Source: Candidatus Moduliflexus flocculans
Lineage (GTDB): Bacteria > Moduliflexota > Moduliflexia > Moduliflexales > Moduliflexaceae
DNA: 39,671 nt
Direction of reading: 5' to 3'
Assembly: GCA_000739515.1 (NCBI GenBank)
Contig: DF820459.1
Location: 516,826-556,496, forward strand
Made by a program: the position numbers and the translations under genes. The notes under the pieces are model-generated. The model ran no database searches, had not been told where the DNA came from, and saw nothing but the letters and a program-made list of their open reading frames with translations. Positions 7,875 through 16,704 of the stretch are shown piece by piece. Position 1 is the stretch's first letter, and every line of letters starts with the position of its first letter.

Positions 7875-7898
7875 TATTATGATCGTATATCGTATAAT
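7875..7898 (+). promoter_or_regulatory. Candidate promoter of the YciI-like gene
   Basis: A perfect TATAAT lies at 7893-7898 without a good -35. Just upstream, TTGATA (7851-7856) is paired after 18 bases with TATTAT (7875-7880). Within the region the unit ATGATCGTAT occurs twice in direct repeat, which could be an operator. The leader to the GTG start would be 45-70 bases. Confidence 0.35.
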
Positions 7899-7952
7899 GT
7901 AACTGACCCGTACACAGGGAACTATAAGGATATGTGTAAGAAGGGATAATCG

Positions 7953-8297
7953 GTGAGAACTATGGAGATTTTTGAAGCGATTCAACAAAAGATGGCCATT
8001 GCAAAGCCGTATATCACGGTGATTTTAAGAAAAGGCGAACAATATGATACGCCAGATACGCAAGAATTTCTGATGACGCAACATGTTCCTTATCTCTTTA
8101 AACTACGCCTTGAAGGTCTCTTAAATATCACGGTGGCAGCGTCGGGAACGGCTGATATAAAAGGCGTCGCCATTTATAACCTGACAGATATAGAACAGGT
8201 CAAACAATTGACAGAAAACGATCCCGCCATCCGAGCCGAAAAACTTTGTTATGACATAATGCCGTGTTTCGGCTTTCCTGGCGATGTATTATTATAG
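7953..8297 (+). CDS. YciI-like small protein
   Basis: A 114-residue protein resembling the YciI/YCII dimeric alpha-beta barrel family. It has an opening strand KPYITVILRKGEQYD, a middle HVPYLFKLRLEGLL, then GVAIYNLTDIEQVKQLTEND followed by PAIRAEKLCYDI, matching the family's 'DP-x-x-x-A-G' region with Glu for Gly. The function of YciI proteins is mostly unknown; some are hydrolases or fused to redox enzymes. The GTG start at 7953 has AAGAAGGGA (7938-7946) at good spacing; ATG 7962 is the alternative. It stands alone under its own promoter and is convergent with the next gene. Confidence 0.65.
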   Translation: MRTMEIFEAIQQKMAIAKPYITVILRKGEQYDTPDTQEFLMTQHVPYLFKLRLEGLLNITVAASGTADIKGVAIYNLTDIEQVKQLTENDPAIRAEKLCYDIMPCFGFPGDVLL

Positions 8298-8308
8298 CGC
8301 ATGACTTT

Positions 8309-8333
8309 CTGCCAGAGTTTTGAACTCTGGCAG
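8309..8333. terminator. Hairpin terminator between convergent genes
   Basis: An 11-bp perfect stem, CTGCCAGAGTT (8309-8319) with AACTCTGGCAG (8323-8333) and a three-base loop, starts 11 bases after the YciI-like stop and ends 6 bases before the stop of the opposite gene. Its position suggests bidirectional termination, although the T-tract is short. Confidence 0.6.
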
Positions 8334-8339
8334 AGACTG

Positions 8340-8732
8340 TTAATTCACCGAGTCTAACCACTCCAACGCTTTTTCCACGCTTTCAAAGGTTTCCAGGAGA
8401 ATCCCTTGATCGGTATAAAACTGGAATTTTTTCATCGTCATGACGCCAATGGCGGATTCCGGCTCCACTAACGCCCAATATTTCCAGCCCGCCGCCAATG
8501 TTTTCGGAAACCAGTCGTTATTAATCCAGTCAATGTCTTCCGGCTTATAGACGGGCAAACCGCGATTATCCGACAGCCATTTGCGGCCATGATTCTTTTT
8601 CAGGCATTCATAGCCTGCGTTAAATGCTGATTTTAATTCATCCCCTTTGATAAAACCTGTAAATCTTTTCAAAATAACGGCATGCTTTTCCAACCACTCA
8701 ACTTTTGCGTGAGGCGATTCATGCAATACCAT
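8340..8732 (-). CDS. STAS/SEC14-like (SpoIIAA-like) protein
   Basis: A 130-residue soluble protein resembling the SpoIIAA-like STAS/SEC14 family. The C-terminal half shows WLSDNRGLPVYKPEDIDWIN, then WKYWALVEPESAIGVMTMKKF, ending TFESVEKALEWLDSVN, which is the usual 'v-F-x-x-x-E-A-L-x-W-L' end. Function in the family is unknown. Start: ATG 8732, because AGGAGG lies seven bases upstream and a consensus promoter at 8823-8851 lies inside the longer open frame, which runs back to 8855. No conserved partner gene is adjacent. Confidence 0.6.
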   Translation of the reverse strand: MVLHESPHAKVEWLEKHAVILKRFTGFIKGDELKSAFNAGYECLKKNHGRKWLSDNRGLPVYKPEDIDWINNDWFPKTLAAGWKYWALVEPESAIGVMTMKKFQFYTDQGILLETFESVEKALEWLDSVN

Positions 8733-8822
8733 ATCATATCCTCCTGTTCTCAGACATTTTGATCTGACAATATAAGTGAGGTGGGCACGTCCGAACGAAA
8801 GGGTTGTGATGAAACATGCTAA

Positions 8823-8851
8823 TTTATCGTGCAAGTTGTAATGCAAGTCAA
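8823..8851 (-). promoter_or_regulatory. Promoter of the STAS-like gene
   Basis: On the minus strand TTGACT (8846-8851) is followed after 17 bases by GATAAA (8823-8828). The expected RNA start is about 80 bases before ATG 8732. This supports the shorter start of that gene. Confidence 0.5.
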
Positions 8852-8929
8852 GCATTTTGATATAAAAAGATTATTTTATGCTTGATTCAATGATACATTA
8901 TGAAAAATGAGGTTTTTCATTTTATAAAA

Positions 8930-8958
8930 TTGACAATGTTTTATTTTCACAGTATGGG
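8930..8958 (+). promoter_or_regulatory. Candidate promoter of the DinG-like helicase gene
   Basis: A perfect TTGACA at 8930-8935 is followed after 17 bases by TATGGG (8953-8958), a weak -10. An 8-bp hairpin (ATGAAAAA/TTTTTCAT, 8900-8920) lies just upstream. The predicted leader is about 100 bases. Confidence 0.4.
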
Positions 8959-9063
8959 CGTCATAAGATATTCTGATTCTGAACTATGGCAGCGCGAAGG
9001 CGAAACGGATGGCATTGGTGGTCATGAAGTCGTTACGCGCTCGCTCTGCTGAGGTATATTCGC

Positions 9064-11040
9064 ATGTATTCTCTTGCTGACGTGCATACAATTTTTACCA
9101 GAGACGGCCTGCTGGCGAAAACATTGCCGTATTACGAACATCGCCAGGGGCAGGTTGATATGAGCAAAGCGGTGGCGGCAGCCTTCCGCCATCAACAACA
9201 TTTAATTGTCGAAGCCGGCACCGGCGTCGGCAAAACGCTGGCGTACCTGATTCCCGCCATGATCAGCGGCATGAAAACCGTGATCTCCACCGGCACGAAA
9301 AACTTGCAGGAACAACTTTTTTTCAAAGATATTCCCTATCTGCAAAAGCACGTGTCCGACAAGTTTCAGGCGGTCTATATGAAAGGGCGCAACAATTATC
9401 TTTGCCTCAAGCGCCTGAATCTTTTCCGCCAGCAAGCGCTGTTTCACGATACCGACGACGTGAAAATCTTCGAACAGATTCAGGGGTGGGCGAAGAAAAC
9501 CAAAACCGGCGACCGCATGGAAATGACTGCCATGCCAGAGAATTATGGCCCCTGGCGCGATGTCTGCTGCACGCGGGAAACCTGCACCGGCGGCGCGTGT
9601 GAGTACTATAAAGACTGCTTTCTGTTCAAAATGAAACGTGACGCGGACGAAGCGGATTTGGTCATCGTCAATCATCACCTGTTTTTCGCCGATCTCGCCA
9701 TCAAAGGCTCTGGATTAGGCGAAGTCATCCCGGAATACGAGGCCGTGATTTTCGATGAAGCGCATTTGTTAGAAAGCATTGCCACCTCGTATTTCAGCGT
9801 CAGCGTCAACAGCTACCAGGCCGAAGAACTCCGTGATAACATCACGCAAGAGTTAGCCAACTCCAAAATCGTGTCAGAAACGATTGCCAAAACCTTGCAC
9901 ACGCTCGGTCAGACAGCGCAGAAATTTTTTCGGAGTTTCGAAAAAAAGGAAGGCGGGAAGTATCGCTTGAATGACGATCAAATTGATAAAAAAATCTATA
10001 CGATTACACCCGATTTCGCGAATCAGTTGTTAATGCTGGCCTCGCAGCTTCGTGGGCTGAAAGACCCGTCCGAGGAGATCAAATTCCTCGCGAACCGTGT
10101 GGATGAAATCAAAAGCAACCTTGAATTGATTGTCAATCGCAGCGAGCCGGGTTTTGTCTATTGGTGCGAAATGCAGGGACCGGGAACGTTTCTCCACGCC
10201 TCGCCGATTGATATTGCCGACGACATGCGGCGCAATATTTTTAAACAAATTCCGCGCATCGTCCTGACGTCCGCCACGCTGTCGAGCGGTCATTCCTTTG
10301 ATTTTGTCAAGCAGCGCATCGGCCTCGATCATCCGGTGGAATTGATCGTGGATTCGCCGTTTCATTATGAAGAGCAGGCGGTCTTGTATCTGCCGCAGTA
10401 CATGCCAGAGCCGAATAGCAGGGATTTCACGGCGTTTGTCGCCGCGGAAGTCGAAAAAGTATTGGAAAAATCAAAAGGTCGAGCATTCGTCTTATTTACC
10501 AGTTATAAAAACATGGACGATGTCCATAATCGGCTGAAACATAAAATCCCTTATACTGTGCTGAAACAAGGGCAAAAAGGCCGAAACGCGCTTCTGGAAG
10601 AATTCAAAAAAGACGTGCACTCGGTGTTATTTGCCACCAGCAGTTTCTGGCAGGGCGTGGATGTGCAGGGCGAAGCGTTAAGTTGCGTGATTATTGACAA
10701 ACTGCCGTTTGCATCGCCAAACGAGCCGATTGTCGAAGCGCGGATCGAACATCTCCGCAATCAAGACGCCGACCCGTTCATGACGTATCAAGTGCCGTCG
10801 GCAGTGATCACCTTGAAACAAGGGCTTGGACGCTTGATTCGAAGCAAGCGCGACACTGGAATTTTGTGTTTGTTAGATAGCCGCATTTTGACCAAACAAT
10901 ATGGCCGAATTTTTTTAGAAAGCCTGCCGCGCTTTCCGATTGTGCGCGATGTCAATCAGATTGCGCTCAAATCGCCTGCCTCCGACGCTTCCGCCTCATC
11001 GAAACGAAAGCCGCCGGAGCGCCGCGCGTCGAACGCATGA
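9064..11040 (+). CDS. dinG: DinG/XPD-family ATP-dependent DNA helicase
   Basis: A 658-residue superfamily 2 helicase of the DinG/XPD/Rad3 group, which unwinds DNA 5'-3' and resolves R-loops or replication blocks. Seen are Walker A EAGTGVGKT (about residue 50), motif II DEAH (about 230), TSATLSS, QGVDVQGE and the arginine-finger motif QGLGRLIRSKRDTG. Between motifs I and II lie cysteines in YLCLKRL and in the cluster CCTRETCTGGACEYYKDC, fitting a 4Fe-4S domain. There is no N-terminal exonuclease domain. The tail (about 25 residues) is Ser/Ala/Arg-rich. The last four bases overlap the next gene, implying co-translation with the small PcrA-tail-like protein. Confidence 0.93.
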   Translation: MYSLADVHTIFTRDGLLAKTLPYYEHRQGQVDMSKAVAAAFRHQQHLIVEAGTGVGKTLAYLIPAMISGMKTVISTGTKNLQEQLFFKDIPYLQKHVSDKFQAVYMKGRNNYLCLKRLNLFRQQALFHDTDDVKIFEQIQGWAKKTKTGDRMEMTAMPENYGPWRDVCCTRETCTGGACEYYKDCFLFKMKRDADEADLVIVNHHLFFADLAIKGSGLGEVIPEYEAVIFDEAHLLESIATSYFSVSVNSYQAEELRDNITQELANSKIVSETIAKTLHTLGQTAQKFFRSFEKKEGGKYRLNDDQIDKKIYTITPDFANQLLMLASQLRGLKDPSEEIKFLANRVDEIKSNLELIVNRSEPGFVYWCEMQGPGTFLHASPIDIADDMRRNIFKQIPRIVLTSATLSSGHSFDFVKQRIGLDHPVELIVDSPFHYEEQAVLYLPQYMPEPNSRDFTAFVAAEVEKVLEKSKGRAFVLFTSYKNMDDVHNRLKHKIPYTVLKQGQKGRNALLEEFKKDVHSVLFATSSFWQGVDVQGEALSCVIIDKLPFASPNEPIVEARIEHLRNQDADPFMTYQVPSAVITLKQGLGRLIRSKRDTGILCLLDSRILTKQYGRIFLESLPRFPIVRDVNQIALKSPASDASASSKRKPPERRASNA

Positions 11041-11312
11041 AACCAAAACGACAATTTAATAGACACAAACCGAAAAAGGGAAATGCGCCAAAGAAACCTG
11101 TGGTTCCGAATATCCCGAAAACTTCCTGGGAACTCGCGCTGGAAGGGAAAGACCTTGCGAATGCCCGCCCCTACTCAATGGAAACACGGTTTGCCGCGCA
11201 TGAAGTCATGCGCCATGCCGTCTTTGGCGTCGGCGTTGTTACAGCGCTGCTCGCTGAAAATAAAATCGAAGTCTTGTTTCAAAACGGCTATAAAGTGTTG
11301 ATTCAGGCGTAA
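11037..11312 (+). CDS. Small basic protein with PcrA/UvrD-tail-like (Tudor-like) motif
   Basis: A 91-residue protein. Residues 1-25 are strongly basic and Pro-rich (KPKRQFNRHKPKKGNAPKKP). Residues about 55-91 read EVMRHAVFGVGVVTALLAEN and then an Ile-Glu-Val-Leu-Phe strand ending at GYKVLI. This matches the 'V-x-H-x-x-F-G-x-G-x-V ... V-x-F-x-x-G-x-K-x-L' pattern at the C-terminus of PcrA/UvrD helicases, a Tudor-like fold that binds RNA polymerase. The ATGA overlap with the helicase gene suggests the pair works together, with this protein as a nucleic-acid or polymerase adaptor. The family match is by eye and function is inference. Confidence 0.7.
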   Translation: MKPKRQFNRHKPKKGNAPKKPVVPNIPKTSWELALEGKDLANARPYSMETRFAAHEVMRHAVFGVGVVTALLAENKIEVLFQNGYKVLIQA

Positions 11313-11352
11313 GGTGTTTAGGATATTGGTTGCATGATAAGCGCTGCTCGCT

Positions 11353-11403
11353 CGTTGAGCTTGTCGAAACGAGCCGCTCGTTCCCTTCGACAAGTTCTGA
11401 ACG
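11353..11403. repeat. Imperfect palindrome of the TGAGCNTGTCGAA family
   Basis: The left arm CGTTGAGCTTGTCGAA (11353-11368) and the right arm TTCGACAAGTTCTGAACG (11386-11403) pair imperfectly, with a loop of 17 bases. The TGAGCxTGTCGAA core recurs at 20529-20587 and near 26470, so this is a dispersed repeat. It lies between the small basic protein and the first GT-C-like gene. Confidence 0.65.
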
Positions 11404-11463
11404 TGTATAGTTGCCAATAAACACTACCAATTGTTGAGCCTCTTGAAACCGTATGATACCATA

Positions 11464-13956
11464 ATGAAGAATAACAATCTTACAGCCATTCTTTCAATTC
11501 TTGCCGCAGGCATCAGCCTCGGCGTCTTTTTTTTCACACGGCGTATTCCGGCGTTGCGCACATTTCGCGAACAAGCGCAAGAAACGGCGGTTCTTCAGAG
11601 CGTGCCCTCGCTTGCGCGTTTCGGCTTGTTCCTGTTTGTCGCGATCCTTCTCCTGATGGCGTTCTGGGTGGGCTATTCCGCGATTCTCTCAACAAGAATG
11701 CGACGCGGCTTTATTGAAACCGCGCAACAGGATGCGCTCACCTATCTGCCGTTTTCCTTGCTGCTCGCGACGCTGCTCCGCTTTCATTCGCTGTTGACCT
11801 ATTACTTTGAAGGGCTGCTTTTTCTTGCCGATACCGCTGCCCCATTATTACTGCTGCTCGCACTGTTTGGCGTCTGCCATCTCAAAATATCGATATCGCA
11901 ATGCAATTCCTTCCATTGTCCGCCGCGCAAATTCACCGAATCGCTTGCGATGCCACGAACATCGTCATGGAAAATCGCCATCGGATTGTTTTTAACGAGC
12001 TTGCTCATTTATGCGGCGGTAGGATTTCGCTTAAAAACGACCAACGGCCCTGGCGGCGACGAGCCGCATTATTTGTTGATTACGCACAGCATCGTGCTCG
12101 ATCACGATCTCAAAATCGGCAACAACTACAAACAGCGTGATTACCAGATTTATTATCAGGGGGAACTCGACTCGCATGTCAGCATTGCCAGAGATCGAAC
12201 GCGCTATTCGATTCATCCTATCGGCATGCCGCTGCTGCTTGTGCCTGCGTATGCGCTGAAACGCGGTTATGCCGCGCCGATTCTCAGCATGAATATTATG
12301 GCGGCCTGCCTCTCTGTGCTGCTCTTTTACATCGCTGACGCGCTGACGGGCAGGCGAGGGCTGGCGTTCCTGCTCTGGGGGCTGCTCAGTTTTACGCCGC
12401 CACTGCTTTTTTATTCATCGCAGTTGTACCCGGAAACGCCGTCCGCGCTTTTTCTCGCCGCTGCGTTTTATCTCATGTATTCTCAGCAGCGGCGGCAGAC
12501 GTGGCGGGCTGTGGTTATTGGCCTGCTTTTAGCTTATCTCCCCTGGTTGCAGCAGCGCATGATTCTCCCGGCGATCTTACTCTGGGCATATCATCTCTAC
12601 CGCGTGCGCGTCTTCTCAGAACATCGCGTGCAGTGGTGGCGCGAGACGGGTATTTCCACGCTGTGCCTTGCCGCGTCGGGCGCGTTCATGGCCGGATACT
12701 ATTACGCGCTGTTTGGCAACCCGCTGCCGAATGCGCCGTATGCGAGCGTCGGCATCGCGCAGGTCTTCTCGCTCCGGATTTTCCTGCGAGAAGGATTACT
12801 CGGGTTGTTGTTCGATCAGGAAACTGGCCTGTTGATCTTTGCGCCTTTTATGATGTTTGCTGGCGCAGGATTGCTGATTGCGCTGCGAAAACGCGCAAGT
12901 TTAGGATTGCTAACACTTGCCGTTATACTCAGCATCTATATTCCATGCGCAGGTTTTACATTAAACTGGCGCGGGGCGTGGAGTCCGCCCGCGCGATATA
13001 TGGTGACGATGATTCCAATTTTTTTGATTCCCCTGTCTGTCAGTCTTAGGCATCTTTCGCGAACCACGTATCGCTATCTATTCGCGCTGTTCGCATTCCT
13101 TAGTTTCGGTTGGTCATACTATTTCCTGCGCGAGCCATCATCGCTCTTGATGTGGAACAGAGGCGTCAATCCGCTGTTTCATCAGTTAAGCAATATTATT
13201 GATGTGACGCGCTATTTCCCATCGTTCACCGCAACAGGAGAAGGGAGTTTCGCATTGACAGCGGTGTGGCTGGGAGGCATTGCCATGATAACGCTCGATC
13301 TGTTTCGCCGCAGTTGTGCGCCGCGCCGCGAACTGCCGCGTTCGCCAGTTTCTATTGGCGAACAATTGGCGTGCCTTGCGGCTATTTATGTCAGCATCAT
13401 CGCGATCTTTGGCGTGTGGACGTTTTTGCGCGTCCGGCTGGAATATCCAATTGCGATTGCAGGCGGCCAGAATCGCGCAGTACGCCAGTTTCTGGCGTGC
13501 CAGGACTCTCAGGCAGTCTTTCGCTCGCAGATCGTTTCGCCAGACGCGATCCCGCCGTCAGACCTCCGTTTTGTGTATGTTTCACGCGATAAGGTCGGGC
13601 GGAAGGGAAAGACTCCGCCAGGATTTTTAGTTTCCGGCCCGAATGAGCCATTTTCGAAAGGGGAATATCGCGCCTATTTTTATATAAGGCTTGAGTCATC
13701 TTTTCCGGCAGAAATCATCGCGAAACTCGATGCTGTGGCTGACTCCGGCTCGCGTGTTTTTGCGGAGCAAACGCTTACGCCTTCGGATTTTTCTGGCTGC
13801 GGCGAGGAATGTTTTTTTGTCTTGCCATTCACCCTGCCGGAAGATGTGTCCAATCTGGAAACCCGCGTCTATTTTTACGGCTCGACTGATATTACCGTTA
13901 CGCGCATCCTGGTTGAACCTGAACGAAACCAGGAAGGCTGCCGTTCATTTCCCTAA
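11464..13956 (+). CDS. Multi-pass membrane protein, GT-C glycosyltransferase-like
   Basis: About 830 residues with roughly 12-13 hydrophobic helices, then a C-terminal domain of about 170 residues (from about 650) that looks beta-rich and faces outside. The first large outer loop (about residue 193) carries GPGGDEPHYLLITHSIVLDH, then NNYKQRDY and HPIGMPLLLVPAYA. This resembles GT-C enzymes, in which an acidic GDE in loop 1 binds the polyprenyl-phosphate-sugar donor. Later motifs GLLIFAPFM and WRGAWSPPARYMV recur in altered form in the protein at 16705-17964. It may transfer a sugar to an envelope acceptor; donor and acceptor are unknown. ATG 11464 is preferred to an upstream TTG (11431), though neither has a clear binding site. 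Confidence 0.65.
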   Translation: MKNNNLTAILSILAAGISLGVFFFTRRIPALRTFREQAQETAVLQSVPSLARFGLFLFVAILLLMAFWVGYSAILSTRMRRGFIETAQQDALTYLPFSLLLATLLRFHSLLTYYFEGLLFLADTAAPLLLLLALFGVCHLKISISQCNSFHCPPRKFTESLAMPRTSSWKIAIGLFLTSLLIYAAVGFRLKTTNGPGGDEPHYLLITHSIVLDHDLKIGNNYKQRDYQIYYQGELDSHVSIARDRTRYSIHPIGMPLLLVPAYALKRGYAAPILSMNIMAACLSVLLFYIADALTGRRGLAFLLWGLLSFTPPLLFYSSQLYPETPSALFLAAAFYLMYSQQRRQTWRAVVIGLLLAYLPWLQQRMILPAILLWAYHLYRVRVFSEHRVQWWRETGISTLCLAASGAFMAGYYYALFGNPLPNAPYASVGIAQVFSLRIFLREGLLGLLFDQETGLLIFAPFMMFAGAGLLIALRKRASLGLLTLAVILSIYIPCAGFTLNWRGAWSPPARYMVTMIPIFLIPLSVSLRHLSRTTYRYLFALFAFLSFGWSYYFLREPSSLLMWNRGVNPLFHQLSNIIDVTRYFPSFTATGEGSFALTAVWLGGIAMITLDLFRRSCAPRRELPRSPVSIGEQLACLAAIYVSIIAIFGVWTFLRVRLEYPIAIAGGQNRAVRQFLACQDSQAVFRSQIVSPDAIPPSDLRFVYVSRDKVGRKGKTPPGFLVSGPNEPFSKGEYRAYFYIRLESSFPAEIIAKLDAVADSGSRVFAEQTLTPSDFSGCGEECFFVLPFTLPEDVSNLETRVYFYGSTDITVTRILVEPERNQEGCRSFP

Positions 13957-14105
13957 TTTTCTTGACAGAATTTACAGGCTTTGAGCAGGGTGTTTCCACG
14001 TTTTCAGAAAAATTACAGGGCGAGTCTGCCTGTCTTCAGGCGAAATTATGGATATTCTGTGGAAGTTTTTAAAATGGTTTTAATTTGCATAGAGAGGGAG
14101 AATGC

Positions 14106-16628
14106 ATGAAACATTCCTGGTCGAAATTTTTTATCGGGTTGATTGATATTGTTTTGGTGCTGCTGTTTGCAGTCGTGTTATATATCCATTTTGTCGCGCC
14201 GATTCGATTCGAATTTGGTAGCCTCAAATTCAGCGCGGCAGGCTATAATAAGCCGTTTCTGATGATGGCGGGCTTATGGCTGCTCCGTTATATCATTGTG
14301 TTTATCACAAATCCGAAAATGCAAAAGAGCCGCATGGCATGGTATTATATCGGGATCAGCCTCATTTCAGGGGCGACTCTTTTAATGCAAGTTGCCATGA
14401 CGCGCATTTTTTCCGTCGCGTTTTTTAATCATTACGCGTTCCTAATTATCAGCACAGCGTTATTTGGATTCGGTTTCAGCGGCGTGGTGCTGGCAATTTT
14501 CCCATCCATAAAAAAATTCGATCTTAATAAAACTGTAGCCTTTTTTTCGCTTTGTTTTGGCATCAGTGCCGTCATCATCTTAAAAATTGTCATTGCTGTT
14601 CCGCTTCAATTTGGCAAACTCGACTCCCAAACCATTCAAATGGTGTATCTCTCCATTTATTTTCTTGGATTGGCGATTCCGTTTTTTTTCTCTGGCATGG
14701 TCGTGGCATTGCTGCTTTCGAATATCGCCAGCGAGGTGAATAAGCTCTATTTCTCCGATTTGCTTGGCGCGGGCATCGGCTGTATTTTCGTCCTGCCGCT
14801 TGTGCCTGCCATCACTGCTCCGGGGGCGGTGATGGTGGCGGCAATGCTTGGTTGCGCTGCCGCTGCCGCCTTTGCTAAACACGCTGGCAAATACCTTGTC
14901 GCGCTCAGCCTTTTATTTATGGTCGCTATCGCCGTGCTGCTGCCGTTCGCGAATTCGCATTTCCGCGTCAAAGTTCATGAAGGCAAGCGGAGTTTCCGAG
15001 ACGAAGAGACTGAATTCAGCAAATGGGGACCGATTTCCCGCATTGATATTACGCCGTATGGCCTCGATAAAATTCTCTGGATTGACGGCGGCAGCAATCA
15101 GTCGTTCATGAAGCCATTCGACGGCAATGTGGAGGCATTAGAGCCAAGCCCGCTTGCCGGGTTAGTCTATCAATTCGTCAAACATCCGGATGTGTTGGTG
15201 GTCGGCCCTGCCGCTGGCGAAGAAGTGCTGTATATGCTTTCTTACAAGCCGAAATCCGTTACTGGCGTCGAGTTAGACCCGGTGATTTGTGATATTATGC
15301 AAAATGAATATAAAGGCTTTGTCGGCGGCATTTACAATCTCCCGAATACGAAATTGATTAACGACGAAGGCCGCAGTTACATCCGCCGCAGCCCGGACAA
15401 ATATGACATTATCCAGCAAGTGAACAACGCCTCGCCAACGGCGATTGCGTCGGGAGCGCTGAACATCTCTGAAACCTATCTTATTACCGTCGAAGCGTTC
15501 CACGAATATCTCGACCATTTGAAGCCGGGCGGCTACGTCTTTATCCGCCGTTACGGCGCGATCCGGCTGGCTGTGGTGGCAGCGCAGGCGTTGCGCGAAC
15601 GCGGCGTGGAACATCCTGAAGAACAGATTATTGTGATGAGCGACCCGCTGCATACAGTGGCAGGCGGCCAATTTTTCCTGAAAAATGGCGCGTTTACGGA
15701 AGAAGAACTCGCCATGTTCCGCCAGCCGGGGAATTATGAGAATCTGATGCACGGCCCGGCGGCGTTGAACGTGCAGCATCCGAAGTATGCCGAATACCGG
15801 TCGTTGATTGCCGATCCGAATGCCTGGAAGAAATATGACGAGGTCGGCATCAGCATGTTTCCGGTGACGGACGACCGCCCGTTCTTTAATCATTTCACGA
15901 AATTCGCCCGGTTCAATAAAGATACCGTGCCGGAAGAATTTAAGCCGATTTTTAGAGTCTATGGCAACACCGACAATTCGTTGCTCGTGATTCTGGGCGA
16001 GGCCGCCGGATTAGCGGTGATCTTTATTATTTTGCCGCTCTATATTTTCCATCGCGCCGGATTGCACGCGCCAGGCAAAATTCGATTTTTGCTTTACTTT
16101 TTCTCGTTAGGATTAGCGTTTATTTTTATCGAAATTGTGTTAATCCAGAAATTTACGCTGTTTATGGGCAATCCAACATATTCCGTCACCATTGTGCTTT
16201 TTTCGCTCCTGATTGCGGCGGGCTGCGGCAGTTTTCTTTCCGGGCGATTTAAGCAAAATCCACAGGGTGCGCTACTCGTTGTGATTACGGCGATTGCCCT
16301 TCTTTGCCTTGCGGAATTCACTGTCGCGCCGAAAATTTTCGCGATCTTTTTGGGCGATTCCATGCCAGTGCGCATGTTCGTTTCGCTTCTTATGATTTTT
16401 CCGCTCGGCATGATGATGGGGATGCCGTTCCCGCTTGGCATCACATTCGCCAATCGCGTTGTGCCGCGCCTGATTCCCTGGGTGTGGGGCATTAACGGCT
16501 ACGCAACGGTTATTGGTTCGGTGCTCTGCGTGATTTTAGCATTGTCACTTGGTTTCAAAGCCGTTATTTTTGTCGCCTGCGCTATTTATATCGCCGGATT
16601 GATAGCGTTGTTAACTGTCAAAGCATGA
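14106..16628 (+). CDS. Polytopic membrane protein with central spermidine-synthase-like domain
   Basis: An 840-residue protein with about eight to ten N-terminal membrane helices, a soluble middle (about residues 280-620) and about six C-terminal helices. The middle has a Rossmann methyltransferase fold like spermidine synthase: VLVVGPAAGEEVLYML (about 360), acidic strand end GVELDPVICDIM, then LINDEGRSYIRR and KYDIIQQVNNAS. In SpeE the last segment carries the catalytic Asp (YDxIxxDxxD); here it reads Gln/Asn, and the glycine motif is degenerate. It is therefore probably not an active aminopropyltransferase. The ATG at 14106 follows GAGGGAG; a TTG at 14085 lies in the same frame. It is placed between two GT-C-like proteins and upstream of a GT2, suggesting an envelope polymer role. 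Confidence 0.8.
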   Translation: MKHSWSKFFIGLIDIVLVLLFAVVLYIHFVAPIRFEFGSLKFSAAGYNKPFLMMAGLWLLRYIIVFITNPKMQKSRMAWYYIGISLISGATLLMQVAMTRIFSVAFFNHYAFLIISTALFGFGFSGVVLAIFPSIKKFDLNKTVAFFSLCFGISAVIILKIVIAVPLQFGKLDSQTIQMVYLSIYFLGLAIPFFFSGMVVALLLSNIASEVNKLYFSDLLGAGIGCIFVLPLVPAITAPGAVMVAAMLGCAAAAAFAKHAGKYLVALSLLFMVAIAVLLPFANSHFRVKVHEGKRSFRDEETEFSKWGPISRIDITPYGLDKILWIDGGSNQSFMKPFDGNVEALEPSPLAGLVYQFVKHPDVLVVGPAAGEEVLYMLSYKPKSVTGVELDPVICDIMQNEYKGFVGGIYNLPNTKLINDEGRSYIRRSPDKYDIIQQVNNASPTAIASGALNISETYLITVEAFHEYLDHLKPGGYVFIRRYGAIRLAVVAAQALRERGVEHPEEQIIVMSDPLHTVAGGQFFLKNGAFTEEELAMFRQPGNYENLMHGPAALNVQHPKYAEYRSLIADPNAWKKYDEVGISMFPVTDDRPFFNHFTKFARFNKDTVPEEFKPIFRVYGNTDNSLLVILGEAAGLAVIFIILPLYIFHRAGLHAPGKIRFLLYFFSLGLAFIFIEIVLIQKFTLFMGNPTYSVTIVLFSLLIAAGCGSFLSGRFKQNPQGALLVVITAIALLCLAEFTVAPKIFAIFLGDSMPVRMFVSLLMIFPLGMMMGMPFPLGITFANRVVPRLIPWVWGINGYATVIGSVLCVILALSLGFKAVIFVACAIYIAGLIALLTVKA

Positions 16629-16704
16629 GAATAATCGTAGAGAGAATGTTGGGCATCTAAATAACGATTGGTCGTTCCAATTTTTCATCTCGCGTCGTGC
16701 GATC

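Noticed and set aside
9202..9678. Minus-strand frame within the helicase gene
   Set aside because: It is a shadow of the helicase frame, with no motif or ribosome binding site.
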